Origin: Dyadobacter flavalbus
GTDB taxonomy: Bacteria; Bacteroidota; Bacteroidia; Cytophagales; Spirosomataceae
Direction of reading: 5' to 3'
Length of the DNA stretch: 64,000 nucleotides
Assembly (NCBI RefSeq): GCF_006149045.1
Contig: NZ_VBSN01000031.1
Coordinates: 1 to 64,000 of the forward strand
In this document: positions 27,311 to 35,768 of the stretch, one piece after another
How positions within the stretch are numbered: the stretch's first letter is position 1
Layout of the letters: the number at the start of each line of letters is the position of its first letter
Program-made: the position numbers and the translations under genes
Notes under the pieces: generated by a model
Told to the model about the DNA's origin: nothing
Seen by the model: the letters and a program-made list of their open reading frames with translations, nothing else
Database searches by the model: none

Positions 27311-28168
27311 TTATTTATCCTCGATCAGCAAAAACTTTCTGTCTTTCAGCGAATATCCGGCACCTTTGGCCAGAATATGCATGTGCATGCCTTCCACATA
27401 AACCGGCTGCAGTTTCTTTGCTTTTTTGAAGTTGGTCTCTTTGATTTTATCGGCTTCCAGCAGCAACACGACACCGGAACCGATGGTGCGCATTATTCCG
27501 CCCTGTTCAATGACAAGGCCTGTGTCCTCACAGATGCCCAGTGCAATGAAACCCGGATTGGCAAGCAAGGCTTCGGAAAGTCTTGAAAAACGTCCGCGGC
27601 TCATAAAATGCGTATCGATAATGGTGTCCGGCAGCAGTGAAAAACCTCTTTCCAGCTCAACGATCCCTTTCAGCAGCGATTCTTCATCCGAGCCTTCTTT
27701 GATGGTCGTTGCCGACATGGCCATGGCACCGGCACTTGTTCCTGCAATTACAAAATCCTCATTCACATAACGTTCCCGAAGCAGGTCCATAAATTTCGAA
27801 TCGCAGATCTTATCAGTCAGCCTTGTCTGGTCGCCGCCGGTAAAAAACACACCGTCCGCCGCAGCCAGTGTTTCCAGGCTTTTCTGGCTGTTCACATTTC
27901 GACCGTCGAGATGCAGTACATGCACCTGACTGCACCCCAGTTCATTGAACGCCCTGATGTACATTTCTCCCATTTCATCCGGTATTTGTGAAGCCGTAGT
28001 AATTACGACGATCCTGGAATCCGGGCCTTTCATTTCCATTAAAACCTGCTGTAACACGCCATTACTATTGAATTCTATCTGGCGCGAACTTTCCGAATCA
28101 TTCCGGTCCGGCGTACTTCTTGCTTCTTTCCCTCCGATCGGGATCAGCTTACCTTTTGGCACTATCAT
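27311..28168 (-). CDS. cphB: Cyanophycinase
   Basis: A 285-aa serine peptidase of family S51 that hydrolyses cyanophycin to beta-Asp-Arg dipeptides. The nucleophile elbow is GTSAGAMAMS (Ser145), with the upstream family motif FFTGGDQTRL (about 108-117) and DTHFMSRGRFSRL downstream. Length is typical for cytoplasmic CphB and no signal peptide is present, so it acts on intracellular polymer. It begins 3 nt after the cphA stop, so the two are one transcript. The dipeptides it releases are the substrate of the isoaspartyl peptidase encoded divergently at 31232. Confidence 0.95.
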   Translation of the reverse strand: MIVPKGKLIPIGGKEARSTPDRNDSESSRQIEFNSNGVLQQVLMEMKGPDSRIVVITTASQIPDEMGEMYIRAFNELGCSQVHVLHLDGRNVNSQKSLETLAAADGVFFTGGDQTRLTDKICDSKFMDLLRERYVNEDFVIAGTSAGAMAMSATTIKEGSDEESLLKGIVELERGFSLLPDTIIDTHFMSRGRFSRLSEALLANPGFIALGICEDTGLVIEQGGIMRTIGSGVVLLLEADKIKETNFKKAKKLQPVYVEGMHMHILAKGAGYSLKDRKFLLIEDK

Positions 28169-28171
28169 ATA

Positions 28172-30820
28172 CTAAATGAAATCTGTTGCTAATTGTTCAT
28201 AATTTACGGTCTGATCTTCAAGCTCCTTAAATCCGCGGACCAGCGAAATGGAATTTCTCACCTTGTCCGTCATGAGCACGATCAACTGGCCCGGCTTGAA
28301 ATGGCGTATTGCGAAGTTGATGGCCTGAAGTTCGTCTTTGATAATTTTTATCTTACAAATGGGATTCACCCTTTTTATTCCCTTTTTAATCAGATTGATC
28401 ATATCCTGGTGTCTTCGGCCGCGCAGGTCTTCGTCCAGCCGGATGATAATTTCATCAAATATGCCTGCTGCCACTTTTCCCATTTCCTCAATATCCTCAT
28501 CCCTTCTGTCGCCGACACCGGTTATGATCCCAAGTTTGCTTGTCGCCGGCAACGTTTCGATATACTGGCCAAGCGCGCTCATTCCATGCGGGTTATGCGC
28601 ATAATCGATCATAAAATCAAAATCACGGAAATGGAAATGGTTCAGCCGTCCGGGCGTACTGTCGTCCGATATGCGGAAAGTACGCAGACCCTCTGCTATC
28701 GAATTCACATCCACATGCTCCACATACGCAGCCAGAACAGCACCCAGAATGTTTTCAATCATAAAATGGCATTTGCCGCCGAATGTAGCAGGCACCCTTT
28801 CGACGGACTCCACATCAATAATTTCATTCCCGTCAATGATTTTAATTTTTTCATTATCATAAACACACGCCAGTCCGCCGTTCCGGGTATGTTCAAAAAT
28901 TCGTTCATTATCGGGATCCATACTGAACAAGGCTGTTTTGCATTTCAGGCGTTCCCTGATTCCATAGCTCGGGTCATTGTCGGCATTCAGAATGGCATAT
29001 CCGTCTTTTTTTACTGCTTCTGCAATAACGGCTTTTACATTGGTCATCTGCTCCAGTGTATGTATGTCGTTAAGGCCCAGATGATCCGCTGCAACGTTCG
29101 TGACAATGCCGACATTACATTTGTCAAATGCCAGGCCGGACCGGAGCAATCCGCCCCGTGCAGTTTCGAGTACGGCCACGTCAACGGTCGGGTCTCTTAA
29201 AATCATCTTGGCACTTTCCGGGCCGGTGCAGTCTCCGGTTTCAATCAGTTGCCCGTCCACATAAATTCCGTCCGTAGTCGTATAACCCACACAAGCGCCG
29301 GTCTGTCGGAAAAGATGTGCAACAATCCGGCTGGTTGTGGTTTTCCCGTTCGTTCCGGTAACGGCAATAATCGGGATACGTGCGCTGGCCGGTTCCGGGA
29401 ACAGCATATCTGCAACGTGCTGACCCACATTACGCGCTTTTCCCGAAGAGGGAAATAAATGCATCCTGAAACCCGGACTTGCATTCACTTCCACGACTGC
29501 CGCGCCGGATGCCGCCACAGGTTGGTTGATATCTTTTGCAATCAGATCGATTCCGCAGATATCCAGCCCTACGATCTTCGCTATACGTTCTGCCATCCGC
29601 GCCAGGTCCGGATGCAGTTCATCGGTAACATCTTCCGAAGTCCCTCCTTTGCTCAGGTTTGCAGCGGTGGAGATCATCACCTGTTTTCCAGGCAGCGGAA
29701 CCGAATCCAGTGACAATCCCTGGCTGTTCAGATGTGAACGGACGGCATTGTCAACGACTATTCTGGTCAGTATATTCTGGTGGCCATCGCCTCTTCTCGG
29801 ATCCGAATTTACGATATTGATCAGTTCACGGATCGTGGATTCGCCATCGCCGGTTACGCAGGCCGGCGTGCGCCGCGCAGCGGCAACGAGTTTTCCGTCA
29901 ACAACAAGCAGCCGGTAGTCCATTCCTTCAATATATTCTTCCACGATCACATCATCCGAATAGGCCTTTGCCCTTGCAAATGCGTTTACAGCAGCTTCGG
30001 TACTGGTGATATTGGTTGTAACGCCTTTTCCCTGATTTCCATCCAGCGGCTTGATGACCAGCGGGAATTTAAGTTCACTTAAGGCAGCCATCAGCTCGTG
30101 TTCGGCGGCAATTACCTCTCCTGCCGGAACACGTATGCCGGCCAGGGAAAGAACTTGTTTGGTCCTGTTTTTATCGCCCGCAATTTCCACAGCGATATTG
30201 CTCGTCAAGCTTGTGGTCGTAGCTTCTATCCGCTTTTGCAGGGAACCGTAGCCAAGCTGTACATAGCTGTCGTCATTCAAACGGAGGTATGGAATGCCTT
30301 TCTCCTCGCATGCGCTTACTATAGACTGCGTACTGGGCCCGAGCCTGTCTTCTTCATAAATCGATTTTAATTTTTCAACTGTATTTTCAATGTTGAAAGG
30401 CTGCCGGAATGCCAGCGCCAGCGCCAGTGCCACAGCACTTTCCGCTGCGTAAACGCCTGCCCTTTCCTCCCTGTATTCTATCACGACATGATAAACGCCA
30501 TACGTGCCGGTACCTCTGGTACGACCATAACCGCAATCCATACCTGCGAGCGTCTGCAGTTCCAGCGCGATGTGCTCAATGACATGCCCCATCCAGGTAC
30601 CGTCTTTTACCCTTTCAAAAAAGCCGCCCGCATGTCCTTCGGAACAGAAGTGATCATACAGACCGGGCAAAGCACTTTTCAATCTATCGTAAAAACCATC
30701 TATTTTATTTGTAGGCAACTCCTCAAACTCCTCCAGATCAAGCTTCATGACGACAAGCTTGGTTCGTCGCACCGACCAGACATTCGGTCCACGCAGGCAA
30801 CGTATTTCAATCACTCTCAT
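28172..30820 (-). CDS. cphA: Cyanophycin synthetase
   Basis: An 882-aa enzyme that builds multi-L-arginyl-poly-L-aspartate from Asp, Arg and ATP. Order: N-terminal domain (MRVIEIRCLRGPNVWS), an ATP-grasp domain (about 210-460; PLVIKPLDGNQGKGV, VEEYIEGMDYRLLVV) and a C-terminal Mur-ligase-like domain with P-loop VTGTNGKTTTSR (about 500). The start is placed at ATG 30820, where the conserved N-terminus begins; an in-frame upstream extension to 30922 adds 34 residues without family similarity. Length matches known CphA1 enzymes. It is followed directly by cphB, and a peptidase gene diverges from it, giving synthesis and breakdown in one place. Confidence 0.96.
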   Translation of the reverse strand: MRVIEIRCLRGPNVWSVRRTKLVVMKLDLEEFEELPTNKIDGFYDRLKSALPGLYDHFCSEGHAGGFFERVKDGTWMGHVIEHIALELQTLAGMDCGYGRTRGTGTYGVYHVVIEYREERAGVYAAESAVALALALAFRQPFNIENTVEKLKSIYEEDRLGPSTQSIVSACEEKGIPYLRLNDDSYVQLGYGSLQKRIEATTTSLTSNIAVEIAGDKNRTKQVLSLAGIRVPAGEVIAAEHELMAALSELKFPLVIKPLDGNQGKGVTTNITSTEAAVNAFARAKAYSDDVIVEEYIEGMDYRLLVVDGKLVAAARRTPACVTGDGESTIRELINIVNSDPRRGDGHQNILTRIVVDNAVRSHLNSQGLSLDSVPLPGKQVMISTAANLSKGGTSEDVTDELHPDLARMAERIAKIVGLDICGIDLIAKDINQPVAASGAAVVEVNASPGFRMHLFPSSGKARNVGQHVADMLFPEPASARIPIIAVTGTNGKTTTSRIVAHLFRQTGACVGYTTTDGIYVDGQLIETGDCTGPESAKMILRDPTVDVAVLETARGGLLRSGLAFDKCNVGIVTNVAADHLGLNDIHTLEQMTNVKAVIAEAVKKDGYAILNADNDPSYGIRERLKCKTALFSMDPDNERIFEHTRNGGLACVYDNEKIKIIDGNEIIDVESVERVPATFGGKCHFMIENILGAVLAAYVEHVDVNSIAEGLRTFRISDDSTPGRLNHFHFRDFDFMIDYAHNPHGMSALGQYIETLPATSKLGIITGVGDRRDEDIEEMGKVAAGIFDEIIIRLDEDLRGRRHQDMINLIKKGIKRVNPICKIKIIKDELQAINFAIRHFKPGQLIVLMTDKVRNSISLVRGFKELEDQTVNYEQLATDFI

Positions 30821-31231
30821 ACTCTGAAATTTAAATTGTTTTTTACTATTGTGGATTGTATTTTCCTGGCATGCCAATAAAATTTCCGGCGTGTTCTTAA
30901 TAAGTATGCCAGTGGCCGCCAACCATTTTGGGGCAAATGCGCAGTGCCTGCCACAATCTCGTTTTTACAATGGAAAAAAAGGGCTCAACAAACAGTCATA
31001 CCTCCATTTCCTGAACTTAAACCCTTAGAGAATAGCTGGTTAAACATAACTCCGTTCCTTCTCCTTACATAAGACCGGAACAGAAAAAACCGGAATGCCA
31101 TTTCAAGCATATAATTATATTGAGGAAATTTTACACATAAACGCTTCCAAATGCTGCCAGCTGCTTTGCTGGCGAAGTTTTTGTTAGGGTGCGTAGCTTT
31201 TCAAATCTGTACCCGTTTTATTAATATTCCT
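30821..31231. other. Divergent cphA / isoaspartyl peptidase intergenic region
   Basis: 411 bp between head-to-head genes, presumably carrying both promoters. In-frame upstream extensions of both genes run into it but show no family similarity. No tRNA, riboswitch or strong palindrome was seen. Confidence 0.5.
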
Positions 31232-32131
31232 ATGTTCACAATTGCCATACACGGCGGAGCCGGATCAGCTACACACGCAAATACATCAGCGCAGCAGGAA
31301 GCAGATTACCTGAAAGGACTGGATGAAGCCCTGCATGCAGGATATGAAATTCTGGCAAAAGGCGGAACAGCCTTGGACGCGGTTGAAAGATCAGTGATGG
31401 CGCTCGAAGACATTCCGCTTTTCAACGCAGGCAGAGGCGCTGTTTTTACTTCAGATGAAAAACATGAAATGGATGCGGCCGTGATGTGCGGAAAGACGCT
31501 GCGGGCCGGGGCCGTTTCGGCTATTTCAAATATTAAAAATCCCGTTCAGCTTGCCCGCACGGTGATGGACAAATCTGAAAATGTGCTTCTGACAGGAATC
31601 GGAGCCATTGAATTTGCCAGAAAACATCAACTTCCGTTTGAAGACGACACGTATTACTTTACAGAAAAAAGAAAACAGGAACTGCTGCAAGCAAAGGAAC
31701 AGTCCAGCGAACTCAATACCGGCAAAGGCACTGTTGGGGCCGTTGCGCTGGATACGTCCGGAAACCTTGCCGTTGCCACCTCGACAGGCGGGCTTACCAA
31801 TAAAAAATACGGACGTGTAGGCGACAGCCCGATCATAGGCAGCGGAACCTACGCGAACAATCAAACCTGCGCCGTTTCCTGTACCGGCGACGGCGAGTAT
31901 TTAATGCGGCTGGTGGCAGCCTATGACATTTCCTGTTATATGGAATACAGGCAACTCGGCTTGCAGGAAGCATGTATGGCGCTTATTGACAAACTTACTG
32001 CGCTCGGTGGTGAAGGCGGCCTGATCGCTATGGACAAACACGGACATGTTCAGTTGGTTTTTAACTGCGAAAGCATGCTGAGGGCGTGGAAAAACCATCA
32101 TGGCGAAGGCGAAACAAAAATCTGGCAGTAA
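31232..32131 (+). CDS. iaaA: Isoaspartyl peptidase / L-asparaginase (Ntn hydrolase)
   Basis: A 299-aa plant-type asparaginase. It opens with FTIAIHGGAGS, carries NAGRGAVF around 65-72 and the autocleavage site GK-GTVGAVALD, where Thr167 becomes the N-terminal nucleophile of the small subunit; the TSTGG and GSGTYANN substrate loops follow. Enzymes of this family cleave beta-aspartyl dipeptides. Beside cphA and cphB its likely job is to split beta-Asp-Arg into Asp and Arg and so finish cyanophycin breakdown. ATG 31232 is chosen because the family starts at this Met; the frame is open from 31151. Confidence 0.93.
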   Translation: MFTIAIHGGAGSATHANTSAQQEADYLKGLDEALHAGYEILAKGGTALDAVERSVMALEDIPLFNAGRGAVFTSDEKHEMDAAVMCGKTLRAGAVSAISNIKNPVQLARTVMDKSENVLLTGIGAIEFARKHQLPFEDDTYYFTEKRKQELLQAKEQSSELNTGKGTVGAVALDTSGNLAVATSTGGLTNKKYGRVGDSPIIGSGTYANNQTCAVSCTGDGEYLMRLVAAYDISCYMEYRQLGLQEACMALIDKLTALGGEGGLIAMDKHGHVQLVFNCESMLRAWKNHHGEGETKIWQ

Positions 32132-32688
32132 GGCTTGGAACTGGCTTTCAGGAGTTCCGGATTTGAACCATTTTACGAACGGGAAAAAGGTAATTTTTCT
32201 CCGCCGGATCCATAAAAATCCATGTCCTGACCTTTACAGGCGCATTGGCAAAAACCGGGTGCGGTGCGGTTATGTAGCGGATGTTCCTCATGCGATGACC
32301 TGAAACCGCCCTGTGCACAAAGCAATTGAACTATACGTTTGCGCTTCATTTCATTTACGGCGTTTTAAATTCCCCAATTTGTGGCATTACGCTTCTGGCA
32401 TCACAATTGTAAATGCGGCGCCATTGACTGATGTAATTGTTAATTTGGTATAAGGAGGGTTAATACATAGATGCCGGGCGTAGTGCGCCCGGTTTCTTTT
32501 TTATGCTGTGTATGCTTCCATTGTGTTACAAATTAATTACTTACGATCATCACTTAGTTATTTTTGCCGTGGAGTCAATTCTCAATGCCGGTCTGCCTGT
32601 TTAGAAAGCTGATAAAATAGCACAAACTGCAAGTATGATGAAATGATTTTTTACTTGTAACATTTTACAGGTAAGTTAACTTATAAAC
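32132..32688. other. Gap between isoaspartyl peptidase and cheB-like genes
   Basis: 557 bp with no convincing gene. It holds the hairpin at 32474-32502 and, just upstream of the CheB gene, an imperfect inverted repeat TTACTTGT (32651-32658) / ACAGGTAA (32667-32674) with an 8-nt spacer, a possible operator. A 67-codon frame at 32100-32303 overlaps the peptidase end and was not accepted. Confidence 0.5.
32474..32506 (+). terminator. Rho-independent terminator-like hairpin
   Basis: CCGGGCG (32474-32480) / CGCCCGG (32486-32492), 5-nt loop, then TTTCTTTTTT. It lies about 340 nt after the peptidase stop. Confidence 0.7.
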
Positions 32689-33720
32689 ATGCAGATACGG
32701 GATATAATAGTAATTGGTGCTTCCAGTGGCGGTGTAATGGCTTTGAAAGAATTGGTAAGCAGTTTACCTCCCGATTTTAAAGGTTCTGTTTTTATTGTTC
32801 TGCATATACCGGCGTATTCAGAATCAAGACTTCCCTGGATCCTTGAAAAAGTGGGCAGACTGCAGGCAGTACACCCGAAAGACGGCGATCTTATCGAGCC
32901 GGGAAAAATCTATGTCGCTGTGAATGATCATCACCTGATCGTGGAAGAAGGAAAGGTAAGGGTTAAAAGAGGGCCGAAAGAAAACCGGTTCCGGCCTTCC
33001 ATCGATGCTTTGTTCAGGTCGGCGGCGTATGTATACGGCTCCCGCGTGATCGGCATCATTCTTTCCGGCGTGCTGAATGACGGCGTTTCGGGATTATGGA
33101 CCATTCAGCAGCAGGGCGGCATGACCATTGTTCAGGCCCCGGAAGATGCCGAGCAGCCGCAATTGCCTGAAAATACACTTGAATACGTCAATGCGGACTA
33201 TACCATTTCGGCCATGGATATGGGTCCGATCCTTTCCGCACTGGTTAAAGAACCCGCACCGGACCGGAACAAATTTACACCTCAGCAGTTGAAGCAGCTG
33301 GAACTGGAAGTGATTATTGCCACCAAAGGAAATGCTTTTGAAATGGGTATCATGGATATGGGAGAATTTACACCCTTTACGTGCCCGCAATGTCACGGAG
33401 CACTGGTCAGACTGGTTGAAAACAAACTGATCCGTTTCAGATGTCATACCGGACATGCCTACACGGCCAGTTCATTGCTTGCCGAACTGTCGGAAGTGGT
33501 GGAGAGCAAACTGTGGCAAACCATGCGCGGGCTGGAAGAAATGGATATGCTGCTATCCAGCATCGCGGACCAGTATAAGGAACTGGGCAATGCTCAGGCT
33601 GCCAAACTCTTCCAAAGCAAAGCCGATGAAAGCGGCAAGCGCGCAAGGCTCATGCATGATCTGGTATTTGAGCAGGAACAATACAGTGAAGATGTACGGC
33701 TGAACAAAGAGGACGCTTGA
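32689..33720 (+). CDS. Stand-alone CheB-type methylesterase domain with Cys-rich C-terminal part
   Basis: A 343-aa protein. Residues 1-185 are a CheB esterase domain with the full triad visible: Ser12 (GASSGG), His39 (VLHIPA) and Asp131 (VLNDG), spaced as in Salmonella CheB. No receiver domain precedes it. The C-terminal half has a CxxC ... CxxGH group (CPQC near 232, CHTGH near 253) that may bind zinc, followed by a helical tail. There are no chemoreceptors, CheA or CheR in the window. Such solo CheB proteins occur in Bacteroidota and are probably used in non-motility signalling; the target is unknown. Confidence 0.85.
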   Translation: MQIRDIIVIGASSGGVMALKELVSSLPPDFKGSVFIVLHIPAYSESRLPWILEKVGRLQAVHPKDGDLIEPGKIYVAVNDHHLIVEEGKVRVKRGPKENRFRPSIDALFRSAAYVYGSRVIGIILSGVLNDGVSGLWTIQQQGGMTIVQAPEDAEQPQLPENTLEYVNADYTISAMDMGPILSALVKEPAPDRNKFTPQQLKQLELEVIIATKGNAFEMGIMDMGEFTPFTCPQCHGALVRLVENKLIRFRCHTGHAYTASSLLAELSEVVESKLWQTMRGLEEMDMLLSSIADQYKELGNAQAAKLFQSKADESGKRARLMHDLVFEQEQYSEDVRLNKEDA

Positions 33721-33950
33721 TGAACTAACCGGAATTCATTGCAGCAGGTTACAGCATCACCGTCAATGATTCACATTTCACTTCCAGTCCTGTACATTTC
33801 ACTGCTGCGAAAAAATTCTTTTTCTAAATTTGCTGCGGTTTCCAGCGGCACCGGCGGATAGTCATTCCGGCAGAACTATTCAAAGTCCGTCAGGGTTTTA
33901 GTGAAAGATTAACCGGTTTTTAAATTTTGCGAAGACGATTCAGAAAACAC

Positions 33951-34508
33951 ATGCGCATGGCGCGTTATGTCGTATACAAGGAAACCCTTATTGATTTCAG
34001 GGAACACTTTTGGACCTTCATCGGCTCATTTCTGGGCATTGCGCTTATCGGGTTTATAAATAAAGGCAGTTTCAGTGCAACGGATAACATTTTTCTGATC
34101 GGTTCCTTCGGAGCTTCTTCCGTACTGATTTACGGTATCGTCAACAGCCCGCTTGCGCAGCCCCGCAACCTGATCGGAGGACATGTAATCTGCGCATTGA
34201 TCGGCGTTACGGTACATTATATTATTCCCAACGAGATCTGGCTGTCATCTGCATTTGCGGTTTCCCTCTCGATTGTATTCATGCAGATTACCAAAACATT
34301 GCATCCGCCCGGCGGAGCAACGGCATTGATTGCCAATATCGGTTCTGAAAAAATCACAAGCATGGGCTATATGTATGTGCTCAGCCCTGTACTTTCCGGC
34401 GCGGTGATCCTGCTGCTCGTAGCCATACTCGTCAATAACCGGGCAGCACACCGGAATTATCCCGCCAACAAAAACTGGTATAAATTCTGGCAACGACGTT
34501 ACAGGTAA
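33951..34508 (+). CDS. HPP-family integral membrane protein
   Basis: A 185-aa membrane protein with about four to five TM helices and the family signature LHPPGGATAL (about 118-127), preceded by SFGASSVLIYG, also conserved in the family. HPP proteins are poorly characterised; a plant and cyanobacterial member has been reported as a nitrite transporter, which is of interest with a nitrite-assimilation locus 10 kb away, but there is no operon link. The start is set at ATG 33951; the open frame continues to a TTG at 33927, and ATG 33957 is also possible. Confidence 0.85.
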   Translation: MRMARYVVYKETLIDFREHFWTFIGSFLGIALIGFINKGSFSATDNIFLIGSFGASSVLIYGIVNSPLAQPRNLIGGHVICALIGVTVHYIIPNEIWLSSAFAVSLSIVFMQITKTLHPPGGATALIANIGSEKITSMGYMYVLSPVLSGAVILLLVAILVNNRAAHRNYPANKNWYKFWQRRYR

Positions 34509-34537
34509 CCAAACTTCATCCGTTGCCATTCAGCTGA

Positions 34538-34576
34538 ATCCATCCATAAAATCCATCCATAAAATCCATCCGGTAA
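34538..34576. repeat. 13-bp tandem repeat
   Basis: ATCCATCCATAAA, two perfect copies and a degenerate third. Confidence 0.85.
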
Positions 34577-34660
34577 AAAACAACAGGTATAAAAGCAACT
34601 GCCCGGTAAAACGCCGTCAGGAAATAAACATCCGACAAATCCCGCTCAAAACAATTCAAA

Positions 34661-34688
34661 TTTTACATCTCACATTTTACATCTCACA
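34661..34688. repeat. 14-bp tandem repeat (CACATCT type)
   Basis: TTTTACATCTCACA twice; similar in sequence to 15536-15566 upstream of narK. Confidence 0.85.
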
Positions 34689-34839
34689 TTCAGCATTTTA
34701 CAAGAACTCGAATTACTTCCCGGTGAAATGACGATAATGCATGTCAATTAATTAAAGTGTAACATTATATAGTTTTCATAGTGCATTCCATATAATATTG
34801 CGTTATCTTACCGTAACATTCAACCTTACCTTCACAACA

Positions 34840-35169
34840 ATGTTTACATCAAACCCCATTGTACAGCGGCACCTGCAGCTGCTGCGGATCCATTGTCAGG
34901 AATGGAAATCATTTTTCAGGATGGAAATAAGGGAAAGAAACCGGATGGGCATCCGTCATCAGATGGAAAAAGATCATCTCCGTTCTGTTCACAAAAACTG
35001 TTACATTACAGCGGCGATATTGAAGCGGCAAACGGCAGAACTCTGGGAATTCAAGATCAGCTATCAGGAAAAACGAACATTTCTCAGCGACAGGCAAAGC
35101 CGTCAGCTTTCTGATTCCCTCGAATTATTACGCAGGTCCGGATTTCAGTTTCAGCAACAAAAAATCTAG
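34840..35169 (+). CDS. Small basic protein of unknown function
   Basis: A 109-aa frame from ATG 34840 (open upstream to a TTG at 34798). The product is rich in Arg, Gln and Glu, predicted helical, without signal peptide or TM segment. No family is recognised. It is isolated, and the same DNA holds other short frames on both strands, so it may be spurious; an ATG 160 nt past a repeat cluster and a protein-like composition are the only support. Confidence 0.4.
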   Translation: MFTSNPIVQRHLQLLRIHCQEWKSFFRMEIRERNRMGIRHQMEKDHLRSVHKNCYITAAILKRQTAELWEFKISYQEKRTFLSDRQSRQLSDSLELLRRSGFQFQQQKI

Positions 35170-35216
35170 CATGAAATAACCAGCTTTGCCTGGTTTCAAT
35201 TCCGAACGTTCGGAAT

Positions 35217-35618
35217 TCATTCAATGTAAGTTGACGTAAGAATGCTGATCAACTCTTCCCTTGAAATTGGTTTCACGATATACCCGACAAGCTCCTCATA
35301 CGTTTTTGACATATTTATATCATTACTGTCCGTAGAAGAACTTGCCATGTATATAACCGGAAGATAATGCGCGCTTTGTAGTAACCTGAACTCGTCCAGA
35401 AACTGCCATCCGTTCAGCTCGGGCATGTTGATGTCCAGAAATATCAGTTGCGGAAGCTGATCGGTATTTTCAAGGTTACCTTTGATGTATTCAATGGCCT
35501 GTATACCATCAGAAAACTGCAGAAGGCTGTAATCATCTAAGACCTTATCAATCATCCTCTTGGTAACATATTGAAATAACGGGTCATCATCAACTATACA
35601 GATTATTTGCTTGGCCAT
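35217..35618 (-). CDS. Single-domain response regulator
   Basis: A 133-aa receiver domain with acidic pocket VDDDP (residues 9-13), phospho-Asp 62 (FLDINMPELNG), SSS in the beta-4 position and Lys in IVKPIS. No output domain. It is divergent, with 150 bp between starts, from a GAF-PAS protein with a phospho-acceptor histidine but no ATPase domain at 35769; the two may signal together. Confidence 0.9.
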   Translation of the reverse strand: MAKQIICIVDDDPLFQYVTKRMIDKVLDDYSLLQFSDGIQAIEYIKGNLENTDQLPQLIFLDINMPELNGWQFLDEFRLLQSAHYLPVIYMASSSTDSNDINMSKTYEELVGYIVKPISREELISILTSTYIE

Positions 35619-35768
35619 TGGAGCGTACTGGAAGAAATAGGTAATCGTTACATGGAAGAATTATACTATCCGTAAACATATGAAAAATTTATATCCTAAA
35701 TAGAACTACTTCTAAAATCTTTTTCGTTAATTGCCTGACTGGAGTAATCAACAAATGTTAATACCGGA

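Larger units (their letters stand above)
34509..34839. other. Gap with short tandem repeats
   Basis: 331 bp without a gene. It contains a 13-bp tandem repeat ATCCATCCATAAA (34538-34550, 34551-34563, partial third copy) and a 14-bp perfect duplication TTTTACATCTCACA (34661-34674, 34675-34688). Confidence 0.75.

Noticed and set aside
28193-29200. 335-codon plus-strand frame opposite cphA
   Set aside because: Antisense to the Mur-ligase-like half of cyanophycin synthetase; no domain in the translation.
32100-32303. 67-codon plus-strand frame after the isoaspartyl peptidase
   Set aside because: It overlaps the peptidase 3' end by 32 nt in another frame, has no family similarity and no regular start context; most likely a shadow frame.
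32471-32536. 21-codon frame with a GGAGG-like sequence upstream (aaggaggg)
   Set aside because: It runs through the terminator-like hairpin, and Shine-Dalgarno sequences carry little weight in Bacteroidota; coincidence is more likely.
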